Shown here: piece after piece, positions 1 to 11,017 of the stretch
How positions within the stretch are numbered: position 1 is the stretch's first letter
Layout of the letters: every line of letters starts with the position of its first letter
Origin: Pseudomonas fluorescens NCIMB 11764
Lineage (GTDB): Bacteria; Pseudomonadota; Gammaproteobacteria; Pseudomonadales; Pseudomonadaceae
DNA length: 64,000 bases
Direction: 5' to 3'
NCBI RefSeq assembly: GCF_000293885.2
Contig: NZ_CP010945.1
Location: 4,980,001 to 5,044,000, forward strand
Program-made: the position numbers and the translations under genes
Notes under the pieces: generated by a model
Databases searched by the model: none
Told to the model about the DNA's origin: nothing
What the model saw: the letters and a program-made list of their open reading frames with translations, nothing else

Positions 1-180
1 GAAATGCATCGACCACACGCCGATGCCCATCGCCAAAGCGCCGCCGGCCGTCCACAAATGCACGGCACGGCCTTTGGCCGTGGCGATGCGCCCGGTCATG
101 TCGAGCGCGGTGTAGGACGCGAGAATCGCCACAAAAAGCGAGATGATAACCAGCGTGGGGGAATAGCTACCGATGAGCAT
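1..180 (-). CDS. MHYT-domain signalling protein, N-terminal part (partial)
   Basis: The gene starts at an ATG at 180 and runs off the left edge, leaving 60 residues. The visible part begins MLIGSYSPTLVIISLFVAIL, a membrane segment, followed by a second hydrophobic stretch ending GIGVWSMHF. The W-S-M-H-F signature is the metal-binding motif of the first MHYT repeat, in which His and Met are thought to sense a diatomic gas or copper. In Pseudomonas such N-termini usually belong to MucR-like inner-membrane proteins that continue into GGDEF and EAL domains and control cyclic-di-GMP. That C-terminal part is outside the window, so the output domain is inference. A GAGAAG sequence lies a few bases upstream of the ATG. 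The MHYT assignment is fairly secure. Confidence 0.8.
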   Translation of the reverse strand, partial: MLIGSYSPTLVIISLFVAILASYTALDMTGRIATAKGRAVHLWTAGGALAMGIGVWSMHF

Positions 181-393
181 GGGACTTCTCGTGACGACCC
201 GCCGTACTGCTTCCATTCTCGGGGGACAAATCCGGCGATTGTACTGATTGCATGAAAGAACGCACTGACAAAATTAGCAAAAGGCCATCAACCCGATGAA
301 ACGCTTGTTTGATTGCTGGCGATGATGTTGGATTGGCGTTCCCGGAGCCCACCCCACGCGCCGCCGGGCGCCCTGTAGGCGCTGTCGAGTGAC

Positions 394-1869
394 CTACAAG
401 TTACGGTCGAGCTGGCCATCCCATCCGCCACCCAGCGCCGCAATCAACTGCACGCTGGCAATCAAGCGGCTCTGCAACAAATCCAGCATGTTGCGTTCGT
501 TGTTCAGCGCAGTGGCTTGCACGACCACTACATCCAGATAAGCGATCAACCCGGCCTTGTACTGATTCCGGGTCAGGCGCAAGGACTCACGCGCCGCGTC
601 CAGGGCCTGCTGACGCACGGCCGATTCGTTCTCCAGGACCTTGAGCTGGACCAGATAATTCTCCACCTCGCGGAAGCCGTCGAGCACGGTCTGGCGGTAC
701 TTGGCGACGGTTTCGTCGTAGGCTGCTTCGCTGCGATCGACTTCCGCCGACCGTTGGCCGCCGTCGAACAAGGTCATCGCCAGTTGCGGGCCGACCGACC
801 AGAAGCGGTTCGGCACACTGATCCAGTTCGAAGTGGTGCTGCTGCTGTAACCGCCATTCAAACTCAACGTCAGGTCCGGGTAATAAGCGGCCTTGGCCAC
901 ACCGATGTTAGCGTTGGCGGCCATGACCGAGCGTTCGGCGGAGGCGATGTCCGGGCGGCGTTCCAATAACTGCGAAGGCAGGTTCAGCGGCACCTCGGGC
1001 AGCATCGGGATATCCGCGGATTCCGCGAGGCTGAACTCGGCCGGCGGCAACCCGATCAGCACGGCAATGGCGTTCTCGAACTGCGCACGCTGCCAGATCA
1101 GATCGACCAGTTCGGCCTCGGTGCTCTTGAGCTGGGTGGTGGCCTGGGCCACCGCATCTTTGCCGGAAACACCGGCGCGGTACTGGTTTTCGGTCATTTT
1201 CAGCGAGCGTTGATAGGCCTCGACCGTGGCTTGCAGCAGACGTTTCTGCTCATCGATCACGCGCAATTGCAGGTAGTTCTGCACCAGTTCCGACTGCTGG
1301 CTCAACCGCATCGCCGCCAGATCGGCAAAACTCGCCTCGGCATTGGCGGTGTCGGCTTCCAGCCCGCGGCGCAGCTTGCCCCAGACGTCGGCTTCCCAAC
1401 TGACCCCTGCCTGTGCGGTATAGGTGTCGCGGATACCACTGGAGGAACTGGTCAGGCTCGAACTGCTGCTGCCGGTGCCCTGGCTGGAGCGGTTTTTCCC
1501 GACCGTCAGGTCCACGGTCGGAAAAAACGCACCGCGAGCACTGCGCACCAACGCCTGGGCTTGACGGTATTGGGCTTCGGACTGGGCAACCGTCTGGTTG
1601 GCGCTGTTGAGTTTCTCGATCAGGCCATTCAATTGTTGATCGCCATACAATTCCCACCACGCACCGCGGGCCAGGGAATCGCTCGGATTGGCCTGACGCC
1701 AACCGGCCGCTTCCTTGTACTGCACCGGCGCAGCGGTTGGCGGGCGCTGGTAATCCGGGCCGATGGCGCAGGCACTGAGCAGCGCAACGCACAGCGACAG
1801 GCTCAACAGGCGCGAGCCTCGGGCCGTGATCAGCGGTGCGGACAGGTTGATTAGCGAACGGTCAGTCAT
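394..1869 (-). CDS. opmB: RND efflux outer-membrane factor (OpmB-like)
   Basis: This 491-residue TolC/OprM-family lipoprotein is the outer-membrane channel of the tripartite pump encoded upstream. The start was set at the ATG at 1869 because it overlaps the muxC stop (ATGA) and gives a normal export signal. The longer open frame upstream lies inside muxC. A hydrophobic segment ends in the lipobox L-S-A-C at Cys34, followed by AIGPDYQRP, the usual mature N-terminus of NodT-type outer-membrane lipoproteins. Two OEP repeats follow, including VSWEADVWGKLRRGLEA in the first and VGPQLAMTLFDGGQRSAEV in the second. A Ser-rich loop lies between about residues 150 and 165. It is the last gene of the operon, matching the P. 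aeruginosa muxABC-opmB order. Confidence 0.92.
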   Translation of the reverse strand: MTDRSLINLSAPLITARGSRLLSLSLCVALLSACAIGPDYQRPPTAAPVQYKEAAGWRQANPSDSLARGAWWELYGDQQLNGLIEKLNSANQTVAQSEAQYRQAQALVRSARGAFFPTVDLTVGKNRSSQGTGSSSSSLTSSSSGIRDTYTAQAGVSWEADVWGKLRRGLEADTANAEASFADLAAMRLSQQSELVQNYLQLRVIDEQKRLLQATVEAYQRSLKMTENQYRAGVSGKDAVAQATTQLKSTEAELVDLIWQRAQFENAIAVLIGLPPAEFSLAESADIPMLPEVPLNLPSQLLERRPDIASAERSVMAANANIGVAKAAYYPDLTLSLNGGYSSSTTSNWISVPNRFWSVGPQLAMTLFDGGQRSAEVDRSEAAYDETVAKYRQTVLDGFREVENYLVQLKVLENESAVRQQALDAARESLRLTRNQYKAGLIAYLDVVVVQATALNNERNMLDLLQSRLIASVQLIAALGGGWDGQLDRNL

Positions 1870-4800
1870 AGCGGAGTTTCCAGGGCAGCATCGGTACGCA
1901 CCCCACGCCAGTGGTTGAAGCGATGGCGCAGTTTGTCGAGATAGAGGTAAACCACCGGGGTGGTGTAAAGCGTCAGGACCTGACTGAAAATCAACCCGCC
2001 AATGATGGTCAGGCCCAGTGGTTGACGCATTTCCGCACCTTCGGCACGGCTCAGTAGCAGCGGCAAGGCACCGAGGATCGCGGCCAGCGTGGTCATCAGA
2101 ATCGGACGCAGACGTTGCAGGCAAGCGCTGCGAATCGACGCCAGCGGTTCCAGGCCCTGATGCCGCTCAAGTTGCAATGCGAGGTCGATCATCAGAATGG
2201 CGTTTTTCTTCACCACGCCGATCAGCAAAAACAGCCCGAGCAACGAGATCAGGCTGAACTCACCGCCCAGCGCATAGATCGACAGCAACGCGCCGACCCC
2301 GGCCGACGGCAAGGTCGAGAGAATGGTCAGTGGATGGATGTAGCTTTCATACAACACACCCAGCACCAGATACACCGCCACCAGCGCGCCAAGAATCATC
2401 CACGGCTGGCTCTTCTGGGTCGCGGCGAAAGCGTCGGCGGTGCCGGCCATTTTCACAATCACGTCTTCCGGCATGCCGAGCTTGGCAATCGCCCGTTCGA
2501 TGGCCGCAGTGCCCTGCTCCACCGTCACGCCTTCAGCCATGTCGAAGGAAATGCTCTCGGAGGCGAACTGACCTTCGTGGCTGACACGGTCGTCCTCCAG
2601 GCTGTTTTCGTAATGGGCGATGGTCGACAGCGGAATCCGCGCGCCATCGGCGGTGATTACCTGAACCTGCTTGAGGGTGATCGGGTCCTGGGCGTACTTC
2701 GGATTGACCTCCATCACCACCTGATATTGGTTGAGGCTGTCGTAGATGGTTGAAATCTGTCGCTGGCTGTAGGCGTTGTTCAGGACGGCGGTGACCATGT
2801 CCATGTCGACCCCCAGGCGTTTGGCCTGGTCGCGATCGACGATCAAGGTCACCTGCTGCGCCCCGCGTCCTTCACGGGCGTCAATCGCGGTCAGCTCCGG
2901 CAACGCCTTGAGCGCGGTCACCACCTTCGGATACCACTGGCGCAGTTCGCCAAGGTCGGCGCTTTGCAGGATGTAGGAATACTGCGAGGTGGTCTGCTCG
3001 CGGCCGCCGCCAAATTGCAGGTCCTGATCCGCCATCAGCATCAACTGCGCGCCGGCGACCTTGGGCATTTCCTTGCGCAGGCGCTCGATGACTTTTTGCG
3101 CAGAAACGCCCCGCTCCTTGATCGGTTTCAGGCGTACCAGCATGAAGGCGTTGTTGGTGCCGTTGGTGCCACCGATGAAGCCGGCGACGCTTTCCACCGC
3201 TTCATCCTTGAGTACAGCGCGGCGGAACGTTTCCATTTTCGGCTGCATGACGCTGAACGACAGACCGTCGTCGCCCCGCACAAAACCGATCAACTGACCG
3301 GTGTCTTGCTGAGGCATGAATGTTTTAGGAACAACGACATACAGCGCAATGTTAACGCCAACTATCACGATAAGGCTGAGCAAGGTCAGGCGACGGTGAC
3401 GCAACACCCAATCCAGGCTGGTGGCGTATTTAGCGACCATCCACTCGTTGGCGCGGTGGCTCCAGCGTTGCAGGCGGTTTTCCTCACCCGGCGTATGCGG
3501 CTTCAGCCAACGGGCGCAGAGCATCGGTGTCAGGGTCAGCGAGACCACCAACGACACCACGATGGACGCGGCCAGGGTGATGGAAAACTCACGGAACAGG
3601 CTTTCGATGATCCCGCCCATGAACAGGATCGACAGGAACACTGCGACCAGCGAGACGTTCATCGACAGCAGCGTGAAACCGACTTCCTGCGCCCCGAGGT
3701 AAGCGGCCTTCATCGGCGGCACGCCTTCGTCGATGTGCCGGGTGATGTTCTCCAGCACCACGATGGCGTCGTCCACCACCAGCCCGGTGGCCAGGATCAG
3801 CGCCATCAGCGACAGGTTGTTCAGGGAAAATCCGTACAGGTACATCACCGCGAAGGTGCCCACCAGCGACACCGGTACCGCAAGGGTCGGAATCAGCGAG
3901 GCGCGGAAGTTACCGAGAAACAGGAACACCACCAGGATCACCAGCGCCACGGCGATCAGCAGGGTCATTTCCGCTTCGTGCAGGGTCGCCTTGATCACCG
4001 GCGAGCGGTCCATGGCCAGGTTCAGCTTGACGCTGGCCGGCAGTACGGCTTGCAGTGCCGGGAGCTGAGCCTTGATCTCGTTGACCGTCTCGATGATGTT
4101 GGCGCCGGCCTGACGGTTGATCACCAGCAAGACCGCCGCGTCATTGTTGAAGAAACCGCTGTTGTAACGGTCCTCGACGCCATCGCTGACCTTGGCCACA
4201 TCCTTCAACCGCAGTGCTGCACCGCCGTTGTAGTGAATGATCAGCGACTCGTAGTCCTTGGCTTTTTCCAGCTGATCGTTGGCCTGGACCTGCCACAACC
4301 GCTGACCGTCTTCGACCGAGCCTTTCGGCCGACGCACGTTGGCATTGGCGACGGTGTTGCGCACATCGTCCAGCGCCACGCCGTACTGGTTGAGCGCCTG
4401 GGGTTCGAGTTCGATCCGCACCGCCGGCAGGGAGCTGCCACCGATCTGTACTTCACCTACGCCCTGCACCTGGGACAGGCTCTGGGACAGGATCGTCGAG
4501 GCCAAATCGTAGAGCTGGCCCTTTTCCAGCACATCCGAGGTCAACGACAGCACCATGATCGGCGCCTGGGACGGGTTGACCTTCTTGTAGGTCGGCATGC
4601 TGCGCATCCCGCTCGGCAGCAGGTTGCGCGAGGCGTTGATCGCCGCTTGCACTTCGCGCGCCGCGCCGTTGATGTCGCGATCAAGGTCGAACTGCAGAAT
4701 CACCCGGGTCGAGCCCTGGCTGGAACGGCTGCTCATGGTGTTGACCCCGGCGATGGCGCCGAAGGAACGTTCGAGTGGTGTAGCCACGGTCGAAGCCATC

Positions 4801-4973
4801 ACCTCCGGGCTCGCCCCCGGCAGACTGGCCTGGACCACGATCACCGGGAAGTCCATTTGCGGCAGCGGTGACACCGGCAGCAAGCCGAAGCTCACCCCGC
4901 CCAGCAGCATGATCGCCAGGCTCAGCAACATCGTTGCGACCGGGCGCTTGATGAAAGGTCCGGAGAGGTTCAT
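1866..4973 (-). CDS. muxC: RND multidrug efflux permease MuxC
   Basis: This 1035-residue inner-membrane RND permease drives proton-coupled drug export. It has the HAE1-family topology: an N-terminal membrane helix, two large periplasmic loops and twelve transmembrane segments. The TM4 proton-relay pair is visible in [13 protein letters not shown] near residue 400, and the TM10 lysine in [15 protein letters not shown]. Its length equals that expected for the MuxC/MdtC family. It overlaps muxB by four bases and opmB by four bases, so all four proteins should be made in fixed ratio. MuxB and MuxC are known to act as a heteromultimer in the MuxABC-OpmB and MdtABC pumps, which export aztreonam, novobiocin, macrolides or bile salts. 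The actual substrates here are inferred from that family. Confidence 0.95.
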   Translation of the reverse strand: MNLSGPFIKRPVATMLLSLAIMLLGGVSFGLLPVSPLPQMDFPVIVVQASLPGASPEVMASTVATPLERSFGAIAGVNTMSSRSSQGSTRVILQFDLDRDINGAAREVQAAINASRNLLPSGMRSMPTYKKVNPSQAPIMVLSLTSDVLEKGQLYDLASTILSQSLSQVQGVGEVQIGGSSLPAVRIELEPQALNQYGVALDDVRNTVANANVRRPKGSVEDGQRLWQVQANDQLEKAKDYESLIIHYNGGAALRLKDVAKVSDGVEDRYNSGFFNNDAAVLLVINRQAGANIIETVNEIKAQLPALQAVLPASVKLNLAMDRSPVIKATLHEAEMTLLIAVALVILVVFLFLGNFRASLIPTLAVPVSLVGTFAVMYLYGFSLNNLSLMALILATGLVVDDAIVVLENITRHIDEGVPPMKAAYLGAQEVGFTLLSMNVSLVAVFLSILFMGGIIESLFREFSITLAASIVVSLVVSLTLTPMLCARWLKPHTPGEENRLQRWSHRANEWMVAKYATSLDWVLRHRRLTLLSLIVIVGVNIALYVVVPKTFMPQQDTGQLIGFVRGDDGLSFSVMQPKMETFRRAVLKDEAVESVAGFIGGTNGTNNAFMLVRLKPIKERGVSAQKVIERLRKEMPKVAGAQLMLMADQDLQFGGGREQTTSQYSYILQSADLGELRQWYPKVVTALKALPELTAIDAREGRGAQQVTLIVDRDQAKRLGVDMDMVTAVLNNAYSQRQISTIYDSLNQYQVVMEVNPKYAQDPITLKQVQVITADGARIPLSTIAHYENSLEDDRVSHEGQFASESISFDMAEGVTVEQGTAAIERAIAKLGMPEDVIVKMAGTADAFAATQKSQPWMILGALVAVYLVLGVLYESYIHPLTILSTLPSAGVGALLSIYALGGEFSLISLLGLFLLIGVVKKNAILMIDLALQLERHQGLEPLASIRSACLQRLRPILMTTLAAILGALPLLLSRAEGAEMRQPLGLTIIGGLIFSQVLTLYTTPVVYLYLDKLRHRFNHWRGVRTDAALETPL

Positions 4974-7900
4974 GGCTGTTCGACCACTTCCACGGGCTCG
5001 GCCTGACGGCCCCAGCGCCGACCGAGGCGGTCGAAGTAGAGGTAAATGACCGGTGTGGTGAACAACGTCAGCACCTGGCTGACCAACAAACCACCGACCA
5101 TCACCAGACCCAGGGGCTGACGCAGCTCAGCGCCGGAACCGGTGGCCAGCATCAACGGCACGGCACCGAACAATGCCGCCAGCGTGGTCATCAGGATCGG
5201 CCGGAAGCGCAGCAGCGCTGCCTGATAGATCGCCGTCTCCGGGTCCATGCCCTGATTGCGCTCGGCGTCGAGGGCGAAGTCGATCATCATGATCGCGTTC
5301 TTCTTCACGATACCGATCAGCAGGATGATGCCGATGATCGCGATCATCCCCAGGTCATTGCCACTCAACAGCAACGCCAGCAAGGCGCCGACCGCCGCGG
5401 ACGGCAAGGTCGAGAGAATGGTGATCGGGTGGATGTAGCTCTCATAGAGCACGCCGAGCACGATGTACATGGTCACCACCGCTGCCAGAATCAGCAGCAA
5501 CGTGCTCGACAACGACGCCTGGAACGCTTCGGCCGCGCCCTGAAACTGGGTCTGTACGCCAATCGGCATGCCGATGTCTTTCTGCACTTGCTCGATGATT
5601 TCCACCGCATGCCCCAGCGCCACGCCGGGCGCAAGGTTGAAGGACATCATCACCGCCGGGAACTGGCCGATGTGAGTGATCGCGAGCTGCCCCTGACGTT
5701 CCTCTATGTGCGCCAGGCTGGACAGGCGCACTTGCCCGCCATCGGTGGTCTTGACGTGAATCTGGTTCAGCGCATCCGGGCCGATCTTCTCGCCGGACTG
5801 CGATTGCAGCACTACGCGGTACTGGCTGGCCTGGGTGTAAATGGTGGAAATCTGCCGCTGACCGAACGCGTCGTACAGCGCGTCGGTAATGTTCGACACC
5901 GACACCCCGACCCGCGACGCCGCATCACGGTCGATCACCAGGTAGACCTGCAGCCCTTTGTCCTGCAAATCACTGGCAACATCGGTCAGCTCCGGCCGTT
6001 GGGCCAGTGCTTCCACCAAACGACCACTCCACAGGTTGAGCAACTCGGAATCCGGCGACGACATGCTGAATTGGTACTGCGTACGGCTTACGCGGTCTTC
6101 GATGGTCAGGTCCTGAACCGGCTGCATGAACAGACGAATGCCGACCAGCTTGTCCAGTTCCGGTTGCAGGCGGGCAATCACTTCGGTGGCACTCAAATCG
6201 CGGTTGCTGTGGGACTTGAGGTTGATCAGCAAACGACCGCTGTTCAACGTCGAGTTATCGCCATCGACGCCAATATAGGAAGACAGACTCTCTACGGCCG
6301 GATCCGCCAGGATCACCTTGGCCAGTTCCTGTTGCCGCTCGCTCATTGCTGCAAAGGAAATCGACTGCGGCGCCTCGGAAATGCCCTGAATAACGCCAGT
6401 GTCCTGCACCGGAAAGAACCCCTTCGGCACGACCATGTAAAGGAATACAGTCAGCGCCAGGGTGCCGATCGCCACCAGCAACGTCAGCGGTTGATGCTTG
6501 AGAACCCACTTTAACTTGCGCCCGTAAGCCGCGATCATCCAATCAATTGTGGCACCGCTGGCCCGGTAGAAACGGCCCTGTTCTTCTTCCTTGGGTTCGC
6601 GCTTGAGCAGTCGCGCGCACATCATCGGTGTCAGGGTCAGCGAGACGACCAGGGAAATCAGGATCGCCACCGCCAACGTGATCGCAAACTCGCGGAACAA
6701 ACGCCCCACCACGTCGGCCATGAACAGCAACGGGATCAGTACAGCGATCAGCGACAAGGTCAGGGAAATCAGGGTAAAGCCGATCTGCTTGGCGCCCTTG
6801 AGCGCCGCGTTCAACGGGCTGTCACCCTCTTCGATAAACCGGGAAATGTTCTCCAGCATGACGATCGCATCGTCCACCACAAAACCGGTGGCGATGGTCA
6901 GGGCCATCAGGGTCAGGTTATTGACCGAAAAACCGGCGAGGTACATCACGCCGAAGGTGCCGATCAACGACAGCGGCACGGCCACCGAAGGAATGATCGT
7001 GGCACTGGCGCGCCGCAGGAACAGGAACGTCACCATCACCACCAGCGCGATGGCGATCAGCAATTCGTGTTGTACGTCGGTGACGGACGCACGGATGGTC
7101 TGGGTGCGGTCGGTCAGCACAGTGACGTCGAGGCCGGCCGGCAGGTTATCCGTGATGCTCGGCAGCAACGCCTTGATCCGGTCGACCACTTCGATGACGT
7201 TGGCGCCGGGCTGGCGCTGGATGTTCAGCAACACGGCCTGGTTTTCGTTGGCCCACGCCGCCAGACGTTCGTTCTCCGCTCCGTCGACGATTTCCGCCAC
7301 GTCCTTGAGCCGCAATGGCGCACCGTTGGCGTAGGCCAGGATCAGGTTGGCGTAATCCTTGGGCGAGGTCAGTTGATCGTTTGCATCGAGCATCGAGACC
7401 CGGGTCGGACCGTCGAAGTTGCCCTTGGGCTGGTTGACGTTGGAGGCACCGATCAAGGTGCGCACGTCCGACAGGTTCAAACCGTTGGCCGCCAGGGCTT
7501 CGGGGTTGACCTTGATCCGCACCGCCTGACGCTGACCGCCGGCAATGCTGACCATGCCGACGCCACTGATCTGGGCGATTTTCTGTGCCATGCGCGTATC
7601 GACCAGGTCATTGAGCTTGGGCAGCAACATGGTCTTGGACGTGATCGCCAGGGTCAGCACCGGGGTGTCCGCCGGGTTGACCTTGTTGTACACCGGCGGC
7701 GCGGGCAGGTCCTTGGGTAGCAGATTGGTGGCGGCGTTGATCGCGGCCTGCACCTGCTGCTCGGCGACGTCCATGTTGATGTCGAGGCTGAACCGCAGGG
7801 TCAGCACCGAGGCGCCACCGGAACTGGTCGAGGCCATCTGGGTCAGGCCGGGCATCTGCCCGAACTGACGCTCGAGCGGCGCGGTCACGGCGCTGGTCAT

Positions 7901-8074
7901 GACGTCCGGGCTGGCGCCGGGATAAAGGGTCATGACGCGAATGGTCGGGTAATCGACCTGGGGCAAGGCCGACACCGGCAACAGCCGATAGGCAATGACG
8001 CCGGCCAGAATAATGGCCAGCATGCTCAGGGTCGTGGCGACCGGGCGAAGGATGAACAGCCGCGAGATGTTCAT
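4970..8074 (-). CDS. muxB: RND multidrug efflux permease MuxB
   Basis: This 1034-residue RND permease is paralogous to the next gene. It begins [20 protein letters not shown], the standard amphipathic start plus first helix of the MdtB/MuxB type. The TM4 Asp pair is in [17 protein letters not shown] near residue 400, and the TM10 lysine in [16 protein letters not shown], so the proton relay looks intact. It overlaps muxA (ATGA at 8071-8074) and muxC (4970-4973). Having two distinct permease genes between one adaptor and one channel identifies the MdtABC/MuxABC architecture rather than MexAB or AcrAB. It is expected to form mixed trimers with MuxC. Confidence 0.95.
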   Translation of the reverse strand: MNISRLFILRPVATTLSMLAIILAGVIAYRLLPVSALPQVDYPTIRVMTLYPGASPDVMTSAVTAPLERQFGQMPGLTQMASTSSGGASVLTLRFSLDINMDVAEQQVQAAINAATNLLPKDLPAPPVYNKVNPADTPVLTLAITSKTMLLPKLNDLVDTRMAQKIAQISGVGMVSIAGGQRQAVRIKVNPEALAANGLNLSDVRTLIGASNVNQPKGNFDGPTRVSMLDANDQLTSPKDYANLILAYANGAPLRLKDVAEIVDGAENERLAAWANENQAVLLNIQRQPGANVIEVVDRIKALLPSITDNLPAGLDVTVLTDRTQTIRASVTDVQHELLIAIALVVMVTFLFLRRASATIIPSVAVPLSLIGTFGVMYLAGFSVNNLTLMALTIATGFVVDDAIVMLENISRFIEEGDSPLNAALKGAKQIGFTLISLTLSLIAVLIPLLFMADVVGRLFREFAITLAVAILISLVVSLTLTPMMCARLLKREPKEEEQGRFYRASGATIDWMIAAYGRKLKWVLKHQPLTLLVAIGTLALTVFLYMVVPKGFFPVQDTGVIQGISEAPQSISFAAMSERQQELAKVILADPAVESLSSYIGVDGDNSTLNSGRLLINLKSHSNRDLSATEVIARLQPELDKLVGIRLFMQPVQDLTIEDRVSRTQYQFSMSSPDSELLNLWSGRLVEALAQRPELTDVASDLQDKGLQVYLVIDRDAASRVGVSVSNITDALYDAFGQRQISTIYTQASQYRVVLQSQSGEKIGPDALNQIHVKTTDGGQVRLSSLAHIEERQGQLAITHIGQFPAVMMSFNLAPGVALGHAVEIIEQVQKDIGMPIGVQTQFQGAAEAFQASLSSTLLLILAAVVTMYIVLGVLYESYIHPITILSTLPSAAVGALLALLLSGNDLGMIAIIGIILLIGIVKKNAIMMIDFALDAERNQGMDPETAIYQAALLRFRPILMTTLAALFGAVPLMLATGSGAELRQPLGLVMVGGLLVSQVLTLFTTPVIYLYFDRLGRRWGRQAEPVEVVEQP

Positions 8075-9387
8075 GCGCCGCCCTTTTTCGCCTTGTCGGT
8101 GGTCGCCGGATCAGTCGCGCTGGCCGCCGGTTTGCCCTGCAGGTGCCCGGTCGGAGAGGTCGGCACGTCCTTGGTGTCATTGACCACTTCTACTTCACTG
8201 CCTTCCTTCAGGCGGTCGGTGCCTTCGAGGACTACGCGATCGCCGGCGGTCAGGCCTTCGGTGACTACGGTGTTTTCACCGTCGCTGGCGCCGACTTTCA
8301 ACTGACGGATCGTGACCTTCTTGTCGCCATCCATTGCATAGACGAACGTGCCATTGGTGCCAAACTGGATGGCTGCCGAAGGCGCGAGTACCACGTCTTT
8401 GAGCGTGTCGGCGAGCAGGTGGACGTTGACGAACTGATTGGGGAACAACGCTTGATCGCGGTTTTCGTAGCGAGCCTTGAATTTCAGGGTGCCGGTAGTG
8501 ACGTCGATCTGGTTGTCGAGGCTCTGCAACACACCGGTGGCTTGCATTTTGGTGTCGCCACGGTCCCAGGCTTCGGCGGGCAGTTTGGCGCCACTGCGAT
8601 AGCGGGCCAGCACCACGTCGAGGCTGTTTTCCGGCAAGGTGAAGGCAACGTTGATCGGTTGGGTCTGGGTGATGATCGCCAGCGCCGTGGTGTCATTGAC
8701 GGCCACCAGGTTGCCGACGTCGAGCTGACGCAGGCCCACACGACCGGTAATCGGCGCGCGGATCCTGGTGAATTCGAGATTGAGCTTGGCGTCATTGACC
8801 GCCGCCTGATTGGTCTTGACCGTGCCCTGATACTGGCCGACCAGCGCTTCGGCGGTGTCCAGGGTTTGCTTGGCGATGCTGTCTTCACGGTACAGGCCGC
8901 GATAACGTTCGACATCGACTTGAGCGTTCTTCAGTTGCGCCTGGTTTTGCAGCAAGGTGCCTTCGGCCTGCAGCAAGGCGTTCTGGTAAGGACGCGGGTC
9001 GATTTCAGCCAGCAGATCGCCGGCCTTGACCATCTGCCCTTCTTCGAATGACACCTTGATCAGCTCGCCGCCCACCCGGCTGCGCACATTGATGGTGTTC
9101 AGCGCCGTCACGGTGCCCAGCGCCTTGTAGTACAGCGGGAAGTCGCCTTTGACCGCTGGCGCCACACGCACCGGAACCGGCCCCGTCGCGCCCCCGAAAC
9201 CCGGACGCATGCCGCCCGAACGACCGGTATGCCCCGCCACGGCTTTTTGTCCTGCACCTTCTTTTGGCGCAGCACTGCCGGGCCAGAATTTCCAGCACAG
9301 GCCAGCGATGACCAACAGGACAAGCAGGCCGAACAGCCAGCGACGAGGACTACGGGAAGCGGAGGATTGCATTGAATGATCAACCAT
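8071..9387 (-). CDS. muxA: RND periplasmic adaptor MuxA (membrane fusion protein)
   Basis: This 438-residue membrane fusion protein bridges the MuxB/MuxC permease and the OpmB channel. An N-terminal signal anchor ([18 protein letters not shown]) is followed by a flexible Gly-rich stretch, a lipoyl/barrel-sandwich half beginning [20 protein letters not shown], a coiled-coil hairpin (about residues 130-200), the second lipoyl half ending [19 protein letters not shown], then beta-barrel and membrane-proximal domains. The C-terminus is charged ([10 protein letters not shown]). The start at 9387 is tentative: a second in-frame ATG at 9372 gives [12 protein letters not shown] and neither has a strong ribosome site. 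It is the first gene of the operon, so its promoter should lie in 9388-9520. No regulator gene is adjacent. Confidence 0.93.
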   Translation of the reverse strand: MVDHSMQSSASRSPRRWLFGLLVLLVIAGLCWKFWPGSAAPKEGAGQKAVAGHTGRSGGMRPGFGGATGPVPVRVAPAVKGDFPLYYKALGTVTALNTINVRSRVGGELIKVSFEEGQMVKAGDLLAEIDPRPYQNALLQAEGTLLQNQAQLKNAQVDVERYRGLYREDSIAKQTLDTAEALVGQYQGTVKTNQAAVNDAKLNLEFTRIRAPITGRVGLRQLDVGNLVAVNDTTALAIITQTQPINVAFTLPENSLDVVLARYRSGAKLPAEAWDRGDTKMQATGVLQSLDNQIDVTTGTLKFKARYENRDQALFPNQFVNVHLLADTLKDVVLAPSAAIQFGTNGTFVYAMDGDKKVTIRQLKVGASDGENTVVTEGLTAGDRVVLEGTDRLKEGSEVEVVNDTKDVPTSPTGHLQGKPAASATDPATTDKAKKGGA

Positions 9388-9520
9388 TGGGCGCGTGGGC
9401 TTCTTCTACGGGAGGCTGAACGATAAGCACTGTCGGGTATTTAGCAAAGCGCCTTTACCGGCAATTTACCTTCGGCTTACGTAACAGGAGATTTATCTAA
9501 GACACTGAAGCACAAATGAA

Positions 9521-9546
9521 AACGGCCTGGACAGGGCCAGGCCGTT
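9521..9546 (-). terminator. Rho-independent terminator of tpx
   Basis: A perfect 10-bp stem (AACGGCCTGG/CCAGGCCGTT) with a 6-base loop lies 20 bases past the tpx stop. Read on the minus strand it is followed by TTTTCATTTG. It separates tpx from the downstream mux operon. Confidence 0.85.
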
Positions 9547-9565
9547 AACAATTGTAATGAACTGC

Positions 9566-10066
9566 TTATTTCAGAACGGCAAGTGCGGCTTCGTAGTTTG
9601 GCTCTTCAGCGATTTCCTTGACCAGCTCGCTGTGCAGCACGTTGTCGTTCTCGTCCAGTACCACAACGGCACGGGCGGTCAGGCCTTTGAGTGGGCCGTC
9701 GGCAATGGCAACGCCGTAGTTCTCGATGAATTCGGCACCGCGCAGGGTCGACAGGTTCTGCACGTTTTCCAGGCCTTCGGCGCCGCAGAAACGGGCCTGG
9801 GCGAACGGCAGGTCAGCGGAGATGCACAGCACCACGGTGTTGGCGACATCGTTGGCCTGGGCGTTGAACTTGCGCACCGACGTGGCGCAGGTCGGGGTGT
9901 CGACGCTTGGGAAGATGTTCAGCACTTTGCGCTTGCCGGCGAAGCTCGCCAGGGTCACGTCGGACAGATTGCCGGCAACCAGGGAAAAGGCTGGCGCCTT
10001 GGAACCGGCTTGTGGCAGTTGGCCGTTGACTTGAACCGGGTTGCCTTTAAGAGTGACTTGAGCCAT
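9566..10066 (-). CDS. tpx: Thiol peroxidase (atypical 2-Cys peroxiredoxin)
   Basis: This 166-residue thiol peroxidase reduces hydrogen peroxide and alkyl hydroperoxides using thioredoxin. The start was placed at the ATG at 10066 ([15 protein letters not shown]), which has an AAGGA site about nine bases upstream and gives the usual family length; the longer open frame upstream has no support. The peroxidatic Cys60 sits in [15 protein letters not shown] and the resolving Cys94 in [14 protein letters not shown], the defining Tpx pair. The fold is thioredoxin-like and cytoplasmic or periplasm-exposed without a clear signal peptide. It stands alone with its own terminator and is divergent from the YciI-like gene. 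No clear OxyR site was recognised upstream. Confidence 0.95.
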   Translation of the reverse strand: MAQVTLKGNPVQVNGQLPQAGSKAPAFSLVAGNLSDVTLASFAGKRKVLNIFPSVDTPTCATSVRKFNAQANDVANTVVLCISADLPFAQARFCGAEGLENVQNLSTLRGAEFIENYGVAIADGPLKGLTARAVVVLDENDNVLHSELVKEIAEEPNYEAALAVLK

Positions 10067-10520
10067 GAAAGGAGTCCTTCTGAACGTTGGTGTGGAGAAT
10101 TTTGAAGAGGCCGAAGTTAACCACGAAACGGGCTGACGACCTATGGGCGGATACAAATTGTGAAGGGTCGTCGCAGAGACTGGATACAACCCTTGCAGAG
10201 AAAAAAGCCTGTGGGGATCCGGTAGGTGCGGTATTGCGGCGCACAAATCAGGAACGTGCAGAGGCTGATCACCTCGCCCCTAATGGCCTCAATTGCGCCG
10301 GGTACATATTTGCCGATGAGGAAGGCAGCCACTGCCCCCTGAGCATTTCGCCGATGGAACGCCGGTCGCCGACTTCTCGGGACATATTAATGACGGAATG
10401 AATGTCGAAAATTAATCGACCGAATCCCGTTAAAACGACGTTTTTTTTGAAACGTTGTCGATTTGGCAAATCACCAATCGACCATACAGTGAATCATTCA
10501 AATCCAGAGGACACACCACC
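10067..10520. other. Divergent intergenic region tpx / YciI-like gene
   Basis: There are 454 bases without a convincing gene. The region must hold both divergent promoters. Its right part is AT-rich and contains an imperfect hairpin around 10432-10460 (ACGACGTTT facing AAACGTTGT) with a run of eight T between the arms. The short open frames here have no ribosome site or family features. Confidence 0.6.
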
Positions 10521-10946
10521 ATGCGATTCATGATCATTGTCAAAGCCAGCCCGGATTCCGAGGCTGGCGTGATGCCCAGTAAAGAACTGCTGACCGCGAT
10601 GGGCAATTACAACGAGGAACTGGTCAAGGCCGGGATCATGTTGGCAGGCGAAGGTTTGCACCCGAGTAGCCAGGGCGCCCGCGTACGTTTTTCGGGCGAC
10701 AGACGCACAGTGATTGACGGCCCGTTTGTCGAAACAAAAGAGCTGATCGCCGGTTACTGGCTGTGGCAGGTGAAGTCGAAGGACGAAGCAATCGAGTGGG
10801 TCAAACGCTGCCCCAACCCGATGCCGGGTACCGAAGCCGAAATCGAGATTCGCCAGGTGTTTGAGGCCGAGGATTTCGGTGCCGAATTCACGCCGGAGCT
10901 GCGGGAGCAGGAGGAGCGGCAGCGTGAGCAGATGAACAAGCGCTGA
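10521..10946 (+). CDS. YciI-like / DGPF-domain protein
   Basis: This 141-residue cytoplasmic protein begins MRFMIIVKASPDSEAG, the first beta strand of the YCII (DGPF) fold. It carries the name-giving IDGPFVETKELIAGYWLW segment near residues 70-88. A conserved hydrophobic end of the ferredoxin-like fold is followed by a charged tail rich in Glu and Arg (ELREQEERQREQMNKR). The ATG at 10521 has a CAGAGGA ribosome site ten bases upstream. The family is often found near sigma factors of the ECF41 type and near oxidative-stress genes, but no sigma factor is present here. Its molecular function is not established. It ends before a palindromic terminator shared with the convergent neighbour. Confidence 0.85.
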   Translation: MRFMIIVKASPDSEAGVMPSKELLTAMGNYNEELVKAGIMLAGEGLHPSSQGARVRFSGDRRTVIDGPFVETKELIAGYWLWQVKSKDEAIEWVKRCPNPMPGTEAEIEIRQVFEAEDFGAEFTPELREQEERQREQMNKR

Positions 10947-10955
10947 GTGCCTGTA

Positions 10956-10988
10956 ACGGTTTTCGGGGTCCGGCGCTCCGAAAACCGT
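10956..10988. terminator. Hairpin between convergent genes
   Basis: An 11-bp perfect stem (ACGGTTTTCGG/CCGAAAACCGT) with an 11-base loop lies 10 bases after the YciI-like stop and 30 bases from the convergent gene's stop. No strong U-tract follows on either strand, so its strength as a terminator is uncertain. Confidence 0.6.
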
Positions 10989-11017
10989 CAATCATCCTGC
11001 TATGGACAAACCAAGGT

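Noticed and set aside
1870..2124. N-terminal extension of opmB
   Set aside because: It lies inside muxC in another frame. The ATGA start at 1869 restores a normal lipoprotein signal.
2964..4871. 635-codon open frame antisense to muxC
   Set aside because: Same codon-bias shadow; muxC is certain on the minus strand.
10067..10246. N-terminal extension of tpx
   Set aside because: No ribosome site and not found in Tpx proteins; the ATG at 10066 has a good site and gives the normal length.
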